A DNA stretch of 64,000 nt from Rotaria sp. Silwood1 (taxonomy: Eukaryota > Rotifera > Eurotatoria > Philodinida > Philodinidae). How positions within the stretch are numbered: the stretch's first letter is position 1; each line of letters starts with the position of its first letter. Below are positions 36,555 through 47,522 of the stretch, one piece after another. The position numbers and the translations under genes were made by a program. The DNA is taken from positions 394,982 to 458,981 of the forward strand of contig CAJNOP010000042.1 in assembly GCA_905250075.1 (NCBI GenBank). The letters are read 5' to 3'. The notes under the pieces were generated by a model, which made no database searches, was not told where the DNA came from, and worked only from the letters and a program-made list of their open reading frames with translations.

Positions 36555-39500
36555 GATTGAAGCCATGATGAAATTGTTCTAAATTATGCGTCATCATTCG
36601 ACACTAAAGAAACTCGATGCTAAAAAACAACATCGCAGATTTCCGAATTGCACAGCAATGAGACAAAGTCTAATATCATATCCTCATCATTCAGCTTCAA
36701 ATAACTCGATCCTGGAAAAAAACCATCAAACATTTCAGAATCGAATAATCGTAAGCTGAGTTCTAATTTAACATAATCATCATGGAATTCTAAAATAATT
36801 TGCTTCTGAAAAAAACATCGAATACTTTCGAATCAAATGATGATCAAATAAGTTCTAATATAACCTAATCATCATTACATCCCGAAATTATTCGACCTTT
36901 AAAAAAAAACATCGAATATTTTCGGATTGAATGTTGATGAGATTAACTCTAATACCATCTCATCATCATTCGATTCCCAATGATTTGACTCTGGAATAAA
37001 AACGAATATTTTGGAATCAAATCATCGTTAGATGAGTTCTAATATCATTTTATTATCATTCAGTACTGAAATGTATTGATATTGACAATAAACATAGAAT
37101 ATTTCGGAATTGAATGATTATGCGACAGGTTCTTAAACCATCCCATCATGATTGAATTCCAAAATTATTTGATTCTGAAAAAAGCACCAAATATTTTGGA
37201 ATTCCTCGATCTTTCCATGAGTTCCTTCATTATTTAATCATCATTCAATTTCAAAATGATTTTATTTTCAAAAAGTAACATCAAATATTTTGAATTGAAT
37301 TATAGTCAGATGAGTTCCAATATCATCTTATCATCGTCCGATGCCAAAATATGTCGCTATTGAGAAGAACCTTGAGATATTTTGGGATTTGATTATGGTT
37401 AGATGAATTCTAATATTATCTAATCATCACTGAGTTTCAAAATAGTTGGATGTTGAAAAAAAATATCCAATATTTTGAAATTAAATGATCTTCAGATAAG
37501 TTCTAATACTATCTAATCATCATTGAGTTCCAAAAATAGTTCAATGTTGAAGAAAAATCCAATATTTTGGAACCGAATGATGGTTAGATAATTTCTAATA
37601 TCGTCTAATCAGCATTCAATTCCGGAAAAACTGAATGTTAAAAATAAGCATGGAATATATTGGAAATGAATGATGATGAGATGAGTTCTAATACCATCTC
37701 TTCATCATTCTCTTCTAGCATTATTCGATTTCGCAAAATAAATGTCAAATATTTTGGAATTCAATGATCTTTGGATGAGTTCTTATATCATCGCATCAAC
37801 ATTCGATTCCGAAATAATTCGATATTACGAAGAAAATTCGAATATTTCGGAACTGAATGATCTTTAAGTGAGTTCTCCAAGTATCTCATCAGTATTCAAT
37901 TCTATCATAACTCGATTTCGCAAAAAAGTGTTAAATATTATGGAATTCAATGATCTTTACATGAGTTCCAATATCACCTCATCATCATTCAATTCTAAAA
38001 AGATTCTATGTCGAGAAAAATGCCCAATCTTTTGGGATTTAATGATCTTTAAAAGAGTTCTAATATTTTCTTACCATAAATCTATACTAATATGATTCGA
38101 TATTGAAAAAAATTGTTCAAATACTTTTGAATTGAATGATGATGAAATGAGTTGTAATAACCTCTCATCATTATTCATATGTGAAATAACACAATGTTGA
38201 AAACAAATATTGAATATTTCGGAACTTAATGATGTTTAGATGCGTTCTATTATCGTTTCATCATCATTAAATCCTGAAATAACTCGACATCCACAAAAAA
38301 ACTCGAATATTTTCGACGTAAATAATCTTTAGACGAGTTCTAATTTCATCTGATGATCATTCAATGCTAAAATAATTTAATGTTGAAAAAAAACATCGAC
38401 TATTTTGGAACTGCATCATGATGAGATACGTTCTAATATCATCATATTATCATTCCATTCCAAAACTATGCGATGTTGAAAGAGAAACATATAAAATTTA
38501 GGAATTGAATGCTGGTAAGATGAGTTCTAGTATCATCTTACCCTCACTCCACTTCGAAATAACTCCGTCTTGAAGAAAAACCTCGCATATTTTTTAATCA
38601 AACGATGATGAGATGCATTCTGATATGATCTAATCGTCATTCCATTCGAACGTAATTCGACGTTGAAAAAAAAATCAATATTCAGGAATTAAATGATCGT
38701 AAGAAGAATTCTATTGTCACTTGATTATTTCTCATTTTCAAAATAATTCGATATTGCAATAGATGGTGGAATACTTTTGAATTTATTAATCTTTTGAAGA
38801 ATTCTGATATCATCTCATTATCGTTCACTTGCAAAATAATTCGGTATTCAATAGCTTATCGTACATTATGGAGTTAAATGCTCGTAAGATGTGTTCTTAT
38901 ATCATTTCATCAACGTTCAACTCCAAAATGATTTGATATTGAAAAGAAACTTGAATATTTTGGAATGGAATGCTGATTCGATGCGTACTAATATGCTCAA
39001 ATTATCATTCGATTCGAATGAAATTCAATTTTGGAAGAAAAATCGCGAATATTTGGAACTGAATGATCGTAAGATGAGTTCTAAAATCATCTCATTCGTT
39101 ATTCAGTTCCACAATGATTCGATACTGAAAAAGAAATTCGAATACTTTCGAATCTAATCATCTTTAGAAAAGTTCTAATATTATCTAATTATCATTCAAG
39201 TCTAAAATAATTTGATCTAAGAAGAAACCGAATATTTTGGAGATGAGTGATCGTACGATAAGTTTTATTATCATATCAGAATCATTTAGTTCCAAAAAAG
39301 TATATATTGTAAAAAAAGATCGAATATTTCTGAATTCAATGATGATGAGATACGCTCTTATTCTATCTAATCCTCATCCAGTACTAAAATGATAGGATTT
39401 TGAAAGAAAAACTTCTTATATTTCAGAATGAAATGATCGTAAGATGATTTCTAAAATGATCTTATCGCTCAGTTGGAAATTATTCGACGTTATTTTTCAC

Positions 39501-41193
39501 CACCGAATAGCTTTTGAATTGAATGATGATCAGATGAGTTTGATTATTGCTTCATCCTCGTTCAATCGCAAAATAACTCAATGAAAAAATAAAAAATCGA
39601 ATAGTTTAGAAATGCATGATCGTAGGATCAGTTTTTATATCATCTCATCAACATTTCTATCTCACATAATTCGTTATTGAAAAGATATTCGAACATATTG
39701 GAATAGAATGATCATAAGATCAGTTCTAAAATTATCTCATCACCATGCAATTGCACAAATAATCAACGTTGAAAGAGAACATCGACTATTTTGGAGCCAA
39801 GTCATGATGAGATGAGTTCTTGTATCGTCTGTTCATTATTTTATTAGAAAAAAAACTCGAGATCGACTAAATATTGAAATGTTTTGGAATTGATTAGTGG
39901 TGAGATACATTCTGATATGATCTAATTGTCATTCTATTCTAAAATAATCCGATCTGGATAAAAGACATTGAATATTGTGAATTGAATAATGGTAAAATAA
40001 GTTCTAATACCATCTCGTCATCATCAAGCTCCATATTGATGCGATTTTGAAAAAGAAATCGAAATATTTCGGAACTTAATCATAGTAAGAAGGGTTTTGA
40101 TATCGTCTTGTCGTCATTGAATTGTAAAATAATTCGATGTTGAAAAAAACATGGAATATTCTGGAACTGAATGATCATAAGATAATTTCTATTGTCATTT
40201 CATCATCATTTAGTTCCAAAGTAAGTCGATATTGAAAAAAAAAGATCTAATATTTTCGTATGGAATGATGATGAGGTACGTTCTAATATGACTTCATCAG
40301 CATTTAATTGCAGAATAATTTGACATAGAAAAAGATTTTCGAATGTTTTGGGACTTAATGATGTTTAGATGAGTTCTAGTATTGTACAATCATCATTGAA
40401 TTCTGAAAAAATCGATATTGGAATAAAACATCACATATTTGGGAATCGAATGGTCGTAAGATCAGTTTTAATTGCATCTCATCATCATTTAATTCTAATA
40501 TGTTTGGATGTTGAACACGAAACATGGAATATTTTTGAATCGATTGATGATGAGATGAGTTCTGTTATCATCTCATCATCATTGAATTCTGAAATCATTT
40601 GATTTTGAAAAGAAACATCGAATATTTGGGAATTAAATGATTGTAAGATCAGTTCTCATATCATCTCATCATCGTTGAGTTCCAATATGATTCGATTTTG
40701 AAAAGAACATTGAATATTATGGAATTGAATGATGATGAGATGAGTTCTAATATTGTGTTATCATCAATGAATTGTAAAATAACTCGAAGCTGAAAAAGAA
40801 AACATTGACTGTTTCAGAATTCAACCATGATTAAATGGGTTCTAAAATGATCTAATAGTCTTTCAATTGTAAAATATTTCGATTTCGAAACGAACATAGA
40901 CTATTTTGAAATAGAAACATGATGAGATGCAGTCTAATATTATTCCATGATCATTCCGCTGGAAAGCAATTTGATGTCGAAAAAAAGGATAGAATATTTT
41001 GGAACTAAATGATTTTCCGCTAGGCTCTAATATCATCGAAGCATCATTTAAGTCCAAAATCATTCGATATAAGAAAATAAAATTGAATATTTTTGAATGG
41101 AATGATGATTAGATTAGCTCAAATATCGCCTCATCATCGTTAGATTCGGCAATAATTCGATGTTAAAAAAGTATTTAACATTTTGGAATTGTA
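36555..41193. repeat. Satellite array, about 50 units of 92-93 bp, two hairpins per unit
   Basis: Each unit carries a centre related to GAGTTCTAATATCATCTC. Successive centres lie at 36577, 36668, 36761, 36853, 36947, 37037, 37130, 37222, 37315, 37408, 37501, 37593, 37686, 37780 and 37873, a steady 92-93 bp step that continues to about 41117. Each unit contains two dyads: one around TTCTAAT, flanked by AATGATGATGAGATGA and its complement, and one around GAAAAAA, flanked by CCAAAATAATTCGATGTT and its near-complement. Units diverge strongly and many hairpins are imperfect, so the array is old and not recently homogenised. It has no coding role. Confidence 0.92.
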
Positions 41194-42236
41194 TTTTTAT
41201 GGGTGTCGTCCGATATGATGTGTCGGTCTGTGTCAATGAGAGGCTTTAGAAAGGCGAACGTATGATCCCGACTGGTGGAATGCTTTCATGATAGGATATG
41301 TTTTGTATTCGCGGAATTTGACTTATGTCTTAGATTTGTGTTGCGAAGATGTCCCGCCCAATAAATATTGGGACACATTGTTCGTTTGTTCATTCGATTA
41401 ACGCGCGATATTCTAATCAGTAGCATGCTCGAGTCTTCTTTTGTGTTCACGTAAGTTATGAAACGTTTTTTGATAGAATAATACTCGTGCAATGTCATCC
41501 AACGTCGTGTTTCGAACGAACTGATTTTCTCTTCTGGCCTGCAGAAGAGTGAATGAACACTTGGCACCGTTTATTCATCATAAACGTGTTCTGTTCACGG
41601 TTCGTTCGATTTGAATTGGAAACAGATGAGCAGAATAGAGAAATGTCGGAGAATTATTACCAACATTCAGTTTTGACGTATGCAAAATGTAGAATTCATA
41701 TTTGCTGAGCCTTTAAATCTCTATTATATTCAAACCCTTCTATCAACAGTTCGATTCAATTATTAGGCTGTTCTGCACTTGGCACAAACGAACTCTCTTT
41801 GTTAAACTTACGATGAATTAATAAAACCAAAACAAAATGGAGGCATTCGTCTACTTAGTATAATACTTCGAGTCGATGTCGCGTCTAGACGAGTCGATAA
41901 CATACGGTTTAAAAACGGTGTTGGAAAGTTTGAAAGATGGGAGGCTGTCAACATACATCCATTTGTCCGAGCAATTGATACCAGGAAAACTCTAAAGCTT
42001 ATTCTTAAAATTTTTTTTGTGATGGTCAATAAAAATATCCAGGTATAAGGAAAAAATGGCAAGCTACAATAAAACAACTCAATAGTTTTCATCTCTGTGA
42101 AAGAAAACCAGCGCTGATTCACCTTATGAAGTATTGTATCTCTCACTCTTTTCAGATAGATAGAAATAATATGAAAGTCGAGAAATAGATTCCAACTTGC
42201 TCACGAGAATAGAACTCCTAATAAATCTCATTCAAG
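41194..42236. other. Gene-free stretch right of the satellite
   Basis: 1 kb of less AT-rich sequence than its surroundings. Open frames at 41286-41567 and 41808-42146 (minus) show no domain; a plus-strand reading over 41825-42000 is also open but not recognised. Confidence 0.4.
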
Positions 42237-42300
42237 GGTATGGGTGTGGGCGTTTATCTTTTTCTGTACCAAATCCACATCCACACCCTCATTCGAAGAC
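42237..42300. repeat. GT-rich/CA-rich hairpin patch 1 (telomere-like)
   Basis: GGGTATGGGTGTGGGCG is followed within about 40 bp by the near-complement CCACATCCACACCCTC, so the patch can fold into a G-rich/C-rich hairpin. Confidence 0.6.
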
Positions 42301-42507
42301 ATTACGTCAAAACTAAAAACTTCTAATACTTATCTATCAACAAATAAAAAGAATTTTATCATTGGACATTTTTCGAATATTAATCTAAGCATTGATTATC
42401 ACAGAAACATTGTAATATCATAATACAATAATCTAATTTATTGACATCAAAAACTATTTATCTAAATCTTATTGTATGTCATTTTTAACTTCAAAAGTTA
42501 ACAAAAC

Positions 42508-42665
42508 TTGCTGAGGGTGTCGCTGGGTATGAGTTCAGGTGTGTGCAGTGGTTGTGTGGGTGAGGAGTGGCGGTGTGGATGAGTGAGACTTGGTGTAGGT
42601 TTGGTTGTCAGGATCTCTTTAACCAAACACAGACCCAGACAAACTCACACATTCGTTCTTTCGAA
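42508..42665. repeat. GT-rich/CA-rich hairpin patch 2 (telomere-like)
   Basis: A GT-rich run with GTTGTGTGGGTGAGG and GGTGTGGATGAGTG is followed by ACACAGACCCAGACAAAC and CTCACACATTCG, giving an imperfect palindrome. Confidence 0.5.
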
Positions 42666-42892
42666 AACAAATTCAAGTTCTTGTTCAAAGCAAAGTGATG
42701 CCGTTTGTCACATTCTTCAGCGAACAATGAGTTCGATGGGAACAAGGATAATCTGTCATGAGCCTTGGCACAAATATTTTGTATTCGAAAAGCTTCATTA
42801 ATTTTATGGCGCGTAGAGCATGAGCAAGAACACAGTATTGTCTATTTTCCCTTTGTATATAAACTTCTATTCGACACCAATATGATCAGAAT

Positions 42893-42968
42893 CTTGGGTG
42901 TGTGAGTGTGGACTGTGGGTGTGGCTGTAGCTATGGGTGAGTGTGAGGGTGTGGGGATGGCAAGGAGT
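42893..42968 (+). repeat. GT-rich patch 3 (degenerate TGTGGG-like repeat)
   Basis: About 70 bp of GTGTGAGTGTGGACTGTGGG, GTGTGGCTGTAG and GGGTGAGTGTGAGGGTGTGG. Several G-triplets are close enough for G-quadruplex formation. No C-rich partner follows directly. Confidence 0.6.
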
Positions 42969-42994
42969 GACAAATATCAAATTGTTACTAATTT

Positions 42995-43063
42995 TCAAAA
43001 TTTATATGCCAAAATTTTCCAAATTTCAAAATTTCAAAATTTTCAAAATTTTCAAAATTTTTA
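42995..43063. repeat. CAAAATTTT simple repeat
   Basis: About seven imperfect copies of a 9-10 bp unit CAAAATTTT/CAAATTTC, itself almost self-complementary. Confidence 0.85.
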
Positions 43064-43194
43064 GAATACAACTAACTAGAAATAATGAGAAACATTGAGT
43101 TGATATCATCGTACTAACTGTCTTCTACAACTTAATTAAAAACAAATGTCTATTGAATCATTAAAACCCTACCACTTATATTTATACTGACCAG

Positions 43195-43489
43195 ACAAGC
43201 AGATATCAGATATTTACTTTCAATGTGAAAATTTGAAAATTCTTCTTGAAATATAACATATGAAACATCATGTAGTACCTATAATTCTAAAAAAGTATCA
43301 GAAAGCAGATATCAGATATTTACTTTCAATATGAAAATTTGAAAATTATTCTTAAATTATAACATATGACATATTATATAGCACCTATAATTTTAAAAAA
43401 ATCATCAGAGAGCAGATATCAGATATTTACTTTCAATATTAAATTTGAAAATTATTGCTCAACCATAACATATGAAACATCATATAGTA
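43195..43489. repeat. Tandem repeat of about 107 bp, cut by the assembly gap
   Basis: Unit starts GCAGATATCAGATATTTACT at 43199, 43305 and 43412, so the step is 106-107 bp. The third copy runs into the N block at 43490. The gap probably hides more copies that the assembler could not resolve. Confidence 0.85.
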
Positions 43490-43589
43490 NNNNNNNNNNN
43501 NNNNNNNNNNNNNNNNNNNNNNNNNNNNNNNNNNNNNNNNNNNNNNNNNNNNNNNNNNNNNNNNNNNNNNNNNNNNNNNNNNNNNNNNN
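43490..43589. other. Assembly gap, 100 N
   Basis: Exactly 100 unknown bases, directly at the end of a tandem array, so the true size may be much larger. Open frames drawn through it are meaningless. Confidence 0.98.
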
Positions 43590-43871
43590 TGAAGGAAAGC
43601 ACTTTCGATGTATGATCAGCATTCATATAAACCTGAAATGATACATTGATCAGGAAGAATGATGTCATAATTTTGCATCATCGCAGCAGATTCATGATGT
43701 CGAATAAAATCAGTAAACACAATAGTGAAGAATTCAGATAAATATGGCAATAGAATGTTTTAGATTATATTTAGTTAATATTATTGCCACAGTGTGAATT
43801 ATGAAAACTGTATTTGCACCTGATCAAATGAAGTGAGTGATATAATATTATGAAAGAGAAGATAAATGCTT

Positions 43872-44269
43872 CCCAGGTAGACAAACAACCCCAAAAATTC
43901 ATATACACACCCAAAAAAATTGGATGTTTTCGGATGTCAATCCTGGTTTCCAATGGTCAGCGAAAAGTAGCCAAAAAAAAGAAGTCTTAAACACGATCGA
44001 TTTGTCCACAACTTTTTTTTCGCCGCATTTTCTCTGATCCCAAAGTAAAAAATCCGGAATATGGATGTAAACGCTTAAAAAGTCGACTTTTATGGCGTCT
44101 ATTCAAGTGCTGAGAGAAGTGGTTGTGAAAAATTTCTTTTAACTACACTTAAAATTTACCCTTTCTATAAAGTTTCACTACTAATTTCCTCAAGACGCGT
44201 TTAAACGCCCAAAATACGAAATTTTTGGACATTAACATGTATTTTCTGAAATTTTTGTCTGTCTGGGTT
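43872..44269. mobile_element. Short inverted-repeat element with CCCAG ends
   Basis: The left end reads CCCAGGTAGACAAACAACCCC; the complemented right end reads CCCAGACAGACAAAAATTTC. About 0.4 kb with no ORF. The terminal identity (roughly 17 of 22) suggests a decayed non-autonomous DNA element. No clean target duplication was found. Confidence 0.45.
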
Positions 44270-44552
44270 GAATGCAAATATTTTATCATTTGAGTAAACG
44301 ATTTCACGGTTGATCTATTTTATAGACCACTCTGTGTGAATGAATAAACGATACTACTAAGAAACATGGCGACAAAGATAGCAGATTTTATTGCTACCTT
44401 AATTTTTTCAGTTTTCCTTGTTTCAATTCATACATAGGCATGTAAAAAGTTTTAATTTCCGCATTAAAATAAGTTGTACGTAACGAAACGATGCTAGAAT
44501 CGAGTGTGAACAAACTTTAGCGTCGTAATTCCGATCAGGCTCAGCTTAATAG

Positions 44553-44920
44553 TGTCGAAGTCAGGTGAGACTCAAGCTTGTTAAGCCTACACGTTCCGCC
44601 GCTCATGCATAATCCAATGATTGGTCTAGCACAAATATCACTTTATGTAAATAAGATAAAAGCTATTACTAAAAACCATAAGCACATAGTAAGTGATTTT
44701 ACTACTCTCCGAACTTTTAGTTTTCTTTATCACAACAGAGAAAGAAACATTTTACAAGTTCGAATCTTTGCACTGATATAATATTCGTCTGATAGAATAA
44801 GTCTAAACTTTCATGTGAATAAATATCGAATTCATATTTTAGGTGAGGCTAAGCCTACAGGTGTCAAATTCAGGTGAGATCCAAGCCTCACCTAGCCTAT
44901 ACGTTCCGCCGCCTATGGCT
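44553..44920. mobile_element. Duplicated hAT-like element ends
   Basis: Two direct copies of a terminus: 44553-44610 and 44863-44920, both reading GTC-AA-TCAGGTGAGA, AAGC-T, AGCCTA and ACGTTCCGCCGC. The CCGCCG-type terminus resembles ends of hAT-related non-autonomous elements in invertebrates. Same orientation suggests two adjacent or nested insertions rather than one complete element. Confidence 0.4.
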
Positions 44921-45261
44921 GTTATGATGAAAGAATTAGCTATTGTCACGTTTTCACAATCAAAACCTATTAATATTCTCCTTTTATGCTATTTTGTGTG
45001 AAATTGACCCGTTTGTAAGTACGTGTCGTTTTAGCCTAACACAAAAAATGTCGAAAGTTTGGCTTAGTAATTTTATACCATCATACAACTCACCACAAAA
45101 AATAGCTAAACAAAAATATATTAACCAGTTGAGAAAGTATAACTTGTGGAAAATAGATCATCATCTTCAAACATACTTTATGATATTGCATGAAAAATTC
45201 GGTTTCTACCGGCTGTCTATTTTGCCAATGTTGTTAGCAGTGGAAAGCCACCGAGTGACTA

Positions 45262-45362
45262 GCTGTGGGTGTGGTTGTGCATATGGGTCTGGATGTGGGT
45301 AAAGATAAGAAGAGCACTGGTGCCCAATCCCACAACTTCACTCACATTCACATCCCACTCAC
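45262..45362. repeat. GT-rich/CA-rich hairpin patch 4 (telomere-like)
   Basis: CTGTGGGTGTGGTTGTG and GGTCTGGATGTGGG are followed about 30 bp later by CCCAATCCCACAAC and CACATCCCACTCAC, a G-rich arm followed by a C-rich arm as in patches 1 and 2. Confidence 0.6.
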
Positions 45363-46790
45363 AATATCAGTGTCGGTGAGGATGATTAGAGGACTGACAC
45401 TTTATAAGAACATGGTAATATAGATTTTACTTCTATTTTGTCTTCTAATACAAATGTCATTAGGCTACGAAAATAGTAGACTTTGATATAGAAATATTGA
45501 TTAAAGCAAAACATTATATTATACTCAATATTGGTACTAGAGTACAAGTACAAGATACAATAGTTAAGTAGACAGCATTTTTACTTGTACTGATTCAATC
45601 ATTGATCCACGATTCAACTACAATTATCTGAATTTATTGATTAAAACAATTCATATTTTTTATTTTTTATCAGAAAGATAAACATATTTAGACTTCATAG
45701 GAGACTTCTCGTTCATAGGAAATTTCGTTCTATAAAAGAGGGATTTGCTACGAAGCTTGAACATATTGTTGTTTTTTTGCAATTGATCAAAAGTAATACT
45801 TCAAGACGATATTTGTCAACGCTTTTCTTGCGAATATTAACTATAAGCAATTCTTAATTGGTAGTGAAAATATTAGCTCATTCAATTAAGATGACGATGG
45901 AACTATTCAAGCTTTCTCTAGTAGGAAGCGAACTTTTGGGTCACTGTGAATATATATATGTATATATTTGTTGTTTGTTCGATGAATTCTTATCCTTTAA
46001 TTACTACTGCATCATAGGATTGTTATAGCTTATCTTTTTATTTGTTTCCTCTTCGTCCCTATTTTATTGTTGTTGCATCTTCAAAAACAGATCAAATTTT
46101 TCAATAATACAGGTTGGACATGTTAGGTAGTTCTAGTAAGTTCAGTCAATTATCTTTATTTCTCTTTATAGTGATCCGTTCTTTGTTTTCATCTTTTTTC
46201 CATTCTTTTTATTCATCAATCTTCATATTGTCATATGTTATGTTTATTATTAAGAAAACAAAACACAACTCGATAATATTATTCGACAAAGGCTGTTAAA
46301 ATTTGTCTTTGGTTTTCAAACTATTGATTATTTTATCCGTAATATGCTGTTGTGTATAGAGTTTTGTTTATAAAATTAAATTCAACAGATTTCATATTTG
46401 TCAAATGAAGCTCTCTGATCACCTCGAACATCACAAAAATAATAACTATATATAGGCTAGTGACTAAACCCAGATTTGTAATTATCCAAGGAAGTGAAGA
46501 CAAGAAATCAATCGATGATGAACAACAATAATGACAATATTAGAATATATATATGACGAAAAAAAAATAACACAAAAGGAAAAGTTCTCTCAGAAAGCGA
46601 ATATACTATGACAGAAAATAGAGTACATACAATTGTAAAGATATTAATTCTTATGAATTGCATCCGGAATGATGCAAATAATAATACTTATCATCACTAA
46701 TAGTGTAAAACTACAAAAGAAAAAAAAATATCTATCATATCAATATTGATACCTTCAAAATAAAAAAACAATTTGTTATATTGAAATCAA
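45363..46790. other. Gene-free stretch
   Basis: 1.4 kb of AT-rich sequence. The only open frame of note (46114-46299) is hydrophobic and without features. Confidence 0.5.
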
Positions 46791-46794
46791 TTAA

Positions 46795-47518
46795 GCCCCC
46801 CCCCCCCCCCTCAAAAATCGATCTCGGCCCAGGAACATCCAAATGGCCTGAAAATTGGAGGTTATGTTGGGCCTAAAGTGGGAGAGCTATGATAAGATTT
46901 TCAGCCCGAAATTATGAGTTTTAAGCGAGATAGTGACTAAACAAGGGTGAAAAATAGATGATTTGGCATTCCAAATTTCTCGGTACTGACCCGTCCAATA
47001 TATTAAATTTTTTTTGTTTGAAAGAGCATGTCAAAATATAGGGCATGACGAGGTCCAATTTTTTAAAAACCCACTTTTCAAGCGCAAACAAGGAATCGAA
47101 AGTTTGATGACTGAAAAAATCCTCGAAAAAGTGCTGTCAATTTATAGAAATGCCTGTCTGTATAACAAAAAAATAGGGCTGATCGAAAAAACTGCTCTCG
47201 TCATGCCCTGCATCTTAACATGCTCTTTCAAAAAGAAATTTTTAATATATTGGATGGACTTTGAAAGAGAAATTTTGGATGCGCGTTTGAGACAGTGAAA
47301 AATGAGAGAAAACGAAAAAGATTTTTTTCGTTTTTCAAAAAACCGCTGGTTTTTCGAATAGGAATTGTCAGGAATCTCGAAAATTTTCTGAAAAAAATGA
47401 GGTATCGAAGAAAAATTTTTATCGTTTATGAAAGAGCAAATGACGGGCTATCTCTCCATGTTTTTACCTCAATTTTAACCGTTCTGACAAAAATTGACTT
47501 CTTTTTAGGGGGGGGGGC
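46795..47518. mobile_element. piggyBac-type MITE with poly-C terminal repeats
   Basis: Flanked by TTAA on both sides (46791-46794 and 47519-47522), the exact duplication of piggyBac-type insertion. The left end is G followed by 15 C; the right end is 10 G followed by C, so the ends are inverted repeats. A second inverted pair lies inside: TTGAAAGAGCATGTC near 47018 against ACATGCTCTTTCAA near 47219, with GGGCATGACGAGG against CGTCATGCCCT. Open frames inside (47014-47522) lie in this palindrome and show no transposase, so it is non-autonomous. Confidence 0.78.
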
Positions 47519-47522
47519 TTAA

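Noticed and set aside
36137-36560. 119- and 71-residue frames before the satellite
   Set aside because: Two overlapping frames without domain features; the right end merges into possible degenerate satellite.
41808-42146. 112-residue minus-strand frame
   Set aside because: The opposite strand is also open and neither reading is recognisable.
43366-43668. Open frames spanning the second N block
   Set aside because: Produced by the unknown bases; they carry no information.
47014-47522. Open frames inside the poly-C piggyBac-type element
   Set aside because: No DDD/DDE transposase pattern; they lie in internal inverted repeats.
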